Origin: CAYGKP01 sp964350605
GTDB taxonomy: Bacteria > Bacteroidota > Bacteroidia > Cytophagales > JAAEPT01
Length of the DNA stretch: 7,038 nucleotides
NCBI GenBank assembly: GCA_964350605.1
Contig: CAYGKP010000135.1
Span: 1-7,038, forward strand
Direction of reading: 5' to 3'
Position numbers and translations under genes: made by a program. This document shows positions 5,742 through 7,038 of this stretch, piece by piece. Position 1 is the stretch's first letter. Every line of letters begins with the position of its first letter. The notes under the pieces were generated by a model that was not told the DNA's origin, did no database searches, and worked only from the letters and a program-made list of their open reading frames with translations.

Positions 5742-6284
5742 ATGGAAATCAAACGTTTTGCCATTGAGGGGCTGGTCGAGTTCACCCCCCGCTTGTTTTA
5801 CGATGAGCGAGGCTACTTCCTGGAAACCTATCAGGAGAAAGCGTTCCAAAAGGCCATTGGTCCGGTGTCCTTTGTCCAAGACAACCAGTCGTTCAGCAAA
5901 GCAGGCGTGATTCGTGGCCTGCACTTGCAAAGCCCACCCTTCGCGCAAGCCAAACTGGTGCGGGCGGTCAGCGGCCGCATTCTGGATGTCGCAGTTGACG
6001 TTCGTCCAGGCTCGCCCACCTTTGGTGAACACCTGGCCATCGAGTTGGATAGCGCGCGGCAAAACATGCTCTACATCCCCGAAGGATTTGCCCATGGCTT
6101 TGCGGCGTTGACCGACGCGGTCTTCTCCTACAAATGCAGCAACTATTACGACAAGGCATCCGAAGCGGGACTTCGGTATGACGACCCCGCGTTGTACATC
6201 AACTGGTCGATAGACAGCCCCAATGTCTCGGAGAAAGACTTGGCATTGCCAACCTTAGCGGCCTTCCAATCATTGGTCGGCTAG
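5742..6284 (+). CDS. rfbC: dTDP-4-dehydrorhamnose 3,5-epimerase-type protein
   Basis: The 180-residue cupin protein has the usual length and motifs of RmlC/RfbC. These are FYDERGYFLETY (19-30), FVQDNQSFSKAGVIRGLHLQ (44-63), AKLVRAVSGRILDVAVDVR (70-88), SPTFGEHL (91-98), YIPEGFAHGF (111-120) and the late NWSIDSPNVSEKDLALP. Expected catalytic residues are present: the His61 base in RGLH, its partner Asp166 in SEKD, Lys71 and Tyr130. The family epimerises C3 and C5 of dTDP-4-keto-6-deoxyglucose on the way to dTDP-L-rhamnose in the cytoplasm. RmlA, RmlB and RmlD partners are not in the window, so a different 6-deoxysugar product is possible. The start lies 6 bases after the glycosyltransferase stop. 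An AAGAAGAG purine run directly abuts the ATG and is too close to be a normal Shine-Dalgarno site. Confidence 0.94.
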   Translation: MEIKRFAIEGLVEFTPRLFYDERGYFLETYQEKAFQKAIGPVSFVQDNQSFSKAGVIRGLHLQSPPFAQAKLVRAVSGRILDVAVDVRPGSPTFGEHLAIELDSARQNMLYIPEGFAHGFAALTDAVFSYKCSNYYDKASEAGLRYDDPALYINWSIDSPNVSEKDLALPTLAAFQSLVG

Positions 6285-6324
6285 GCACCTTGATTTTCTT
6301 GTAACTTCGCTGGCAGTGAAATTG

Positions 6325-7038
6325 ATGAGGTTTTCCTTTCGCCGAACTGGTGGCCCGCTAACGGGAATCGTTGCCCTTGTGCTGGGCAGCTCGCTTTCTT
6401 CTTGCGGGCTCTATAAAAACATCATGCTCCAGACGGATGAAGAGCTGGACGAGTACACTCTGGAATGGAAGCGAGAGGCAGCCGAGCAGAACTACGTACT
6501 GGCACCCGGCGATCAGTTTACCATCAGCGTGACGACCAATGGAGGCGAAATTTTAATCGATCCCGATTTTGAGCTGCAACGCCAGTTGATTACCACCCAG
6601 TTGGCATTGCAACAACAACCACCAACTCTCTATCAACTTTACGTTGAGGGCCAAGCAATTCTCCCAAAACTGGATACCGTTACACTTGCTGGCTATACGT
6701 TGCGTGAGGCGGACAGCTTGTTATCAGCGCGCTATGCAGAATTTTATGTGTCACCTTATGTTCGCATCACCTTGGCTAATCGACGCGTGATCGTGCTTGG
6801 TGGCGGGACAACGACCCAAACCCAGAATGGAAAGGTAATCCCACTTTCCCACGAACGCATGAATCTGTTGGAGGTGCTAGCAGAGTATGGTGGCATTGAT
6901 CGACGGGCGAAGGCAACCAACATTCGCATCATAAGGGGCGATTTGAAAGAGCCACAGGTTCAAGTGGTGGACCTTTCGACGGTGAAGGGCATGACCCAGG
7001 CTGACTTGGTCATGCAACCGGGAGACATTGTGTACATC
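6325..7038 (+). CDS. Outer-membrane polysaccharide export (OPX/Wza-like) lipoprotein, 3' end outside window
   Basis: The frame is open from the ATG at 6325 to the window end (238 codons, no stop). Residues 1-27 form a lipoprotein signal: a basic start (MRFSFRR), a hydrophobic stretch and the lipobox LSSC with Cys27. The Poly_export domain follows, with YVLAPGDQFTISV (57-69), LYVEGQAILPKLDTVTLAG, LREADSLL and YVSPYVRITL (141-150). An SLBB-type domain follows at about 153-206 (RRVIVLGG, MNLLEVLAEYGGI, IRIIRG), then DLSTVKGM and MQPGDIVYI. This layout and wording are typical of Bacteroidota OPX proteins, which form the outer-membrane exit channel for capsule or exopolysaccharide, usually with a Wzc-type partner. 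An in-frame GTG at 6316 is an alternative start, but the ATG gives a better signal peptide. The 40 bases after rfbC show no terminator, so it is probably in the same transcript. Confidence 0.92.
   Translation, partial: MRFSFRRTGGPLTGIVALVLGSSLSSCGLYKNIMLQTDEELDEYTLEWKREAAEQNYVLAPGDQFTISVTTNGGEILIDPDFELQRQLITTQLALQQQPPTLYQLYVEGQAILPKLDTVTLAGYTLREADSLLSARYAEFYVSPYVRITLANRRVIVLGGGTTTQTQNGKVIPLSHERMNLLEVLAEYGGIDRRAKATNIRIIRGDLKEPQVQVVDLSTVKGMTQADLVMQPGDIVYI

Noticed and set aside
6302..6309. TAACTTCG as a -7 element before the OPX gene
   Set aside because: It differs from TAnnTTTG at one base, has no -33 partner at the right distance, and the gene is likely co-transcribed with rfbC.

Overview
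The window looks like chromosomal DNA of a Bacteroidota bacterium of moderate GC. The best evidence is the right-hand gene, an outer-membrane polysaccharide export (OPX/Wza-type) lipoprotein with the layout typical of that phylum. Supporting evidence is the general lack of Shine-Dalgarno sequences before the starts and the HflX sequence type. I cannot place it more finely from sequence alone. Nothing points to a plasmid, phage, insertion sequence, CRISPR array or RNA gene. Every stretch over 300 bases is coding.

Layout. (1) Bases 1-1149, plus strand: the 3' part of a gene for a repeat protein whose units of 46-52 residues carry 'LYF...LWVYDGxxPP'-type motifs. (2) Bases 1185-4548, minus strand: a tightly packed four-gene run. 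In transcription order these are a small four-helix membrane protein resembling the SirB family (4548-3994), two tandem paralogous sulfotransferases (3987-3184 and 3158-2322) and the ribosome-associated GTPase HflX (2318-1185). The gaps are 6, 25 and 3 bases, so a single transcript is likely. (3) Bases 4549-4625: a 77-base divergent intergenic region with a possible Bacteroidota-type -7 element for the minus-strand run. (4) Bases 4626-7038, plus strand: the start of a surface-polysaccharide cluster, with a GT4 glycosyltransferase, an RmlC/RfbC-type sugar-nucleotide 3,5-epimerase and the 5' part of an OPX lipoprotein gene that runs off the window.

How the genes may work together. The plus-strand genes fit an export-coupled exopolysaccharide or capsule pathway: sugar-nucleotide modification, glycosyl transfer on the cytoplasmic side, then export through an OPX pore. 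The two sulfotransferases lie next to this cluster but are transcribed away from it. Sulfation of the polysaccharide, or of another small molecule or glycolipid, is a reasonable inference but is not shown. HflX (ribosome rescue and splitting) is probably a housekeeping passenger at the end of the run.

The points most worth a second look are the sulfotransferase pair beside the polysaccharide genes, and the C-terminal tail of the membrane protein. That tail has a CxxFH sequence one base change away from a haem-c CxxCH motif, in what looks like a shortened, degenerate cytochrome c domain. I did not find a clearly new multi-gene system.
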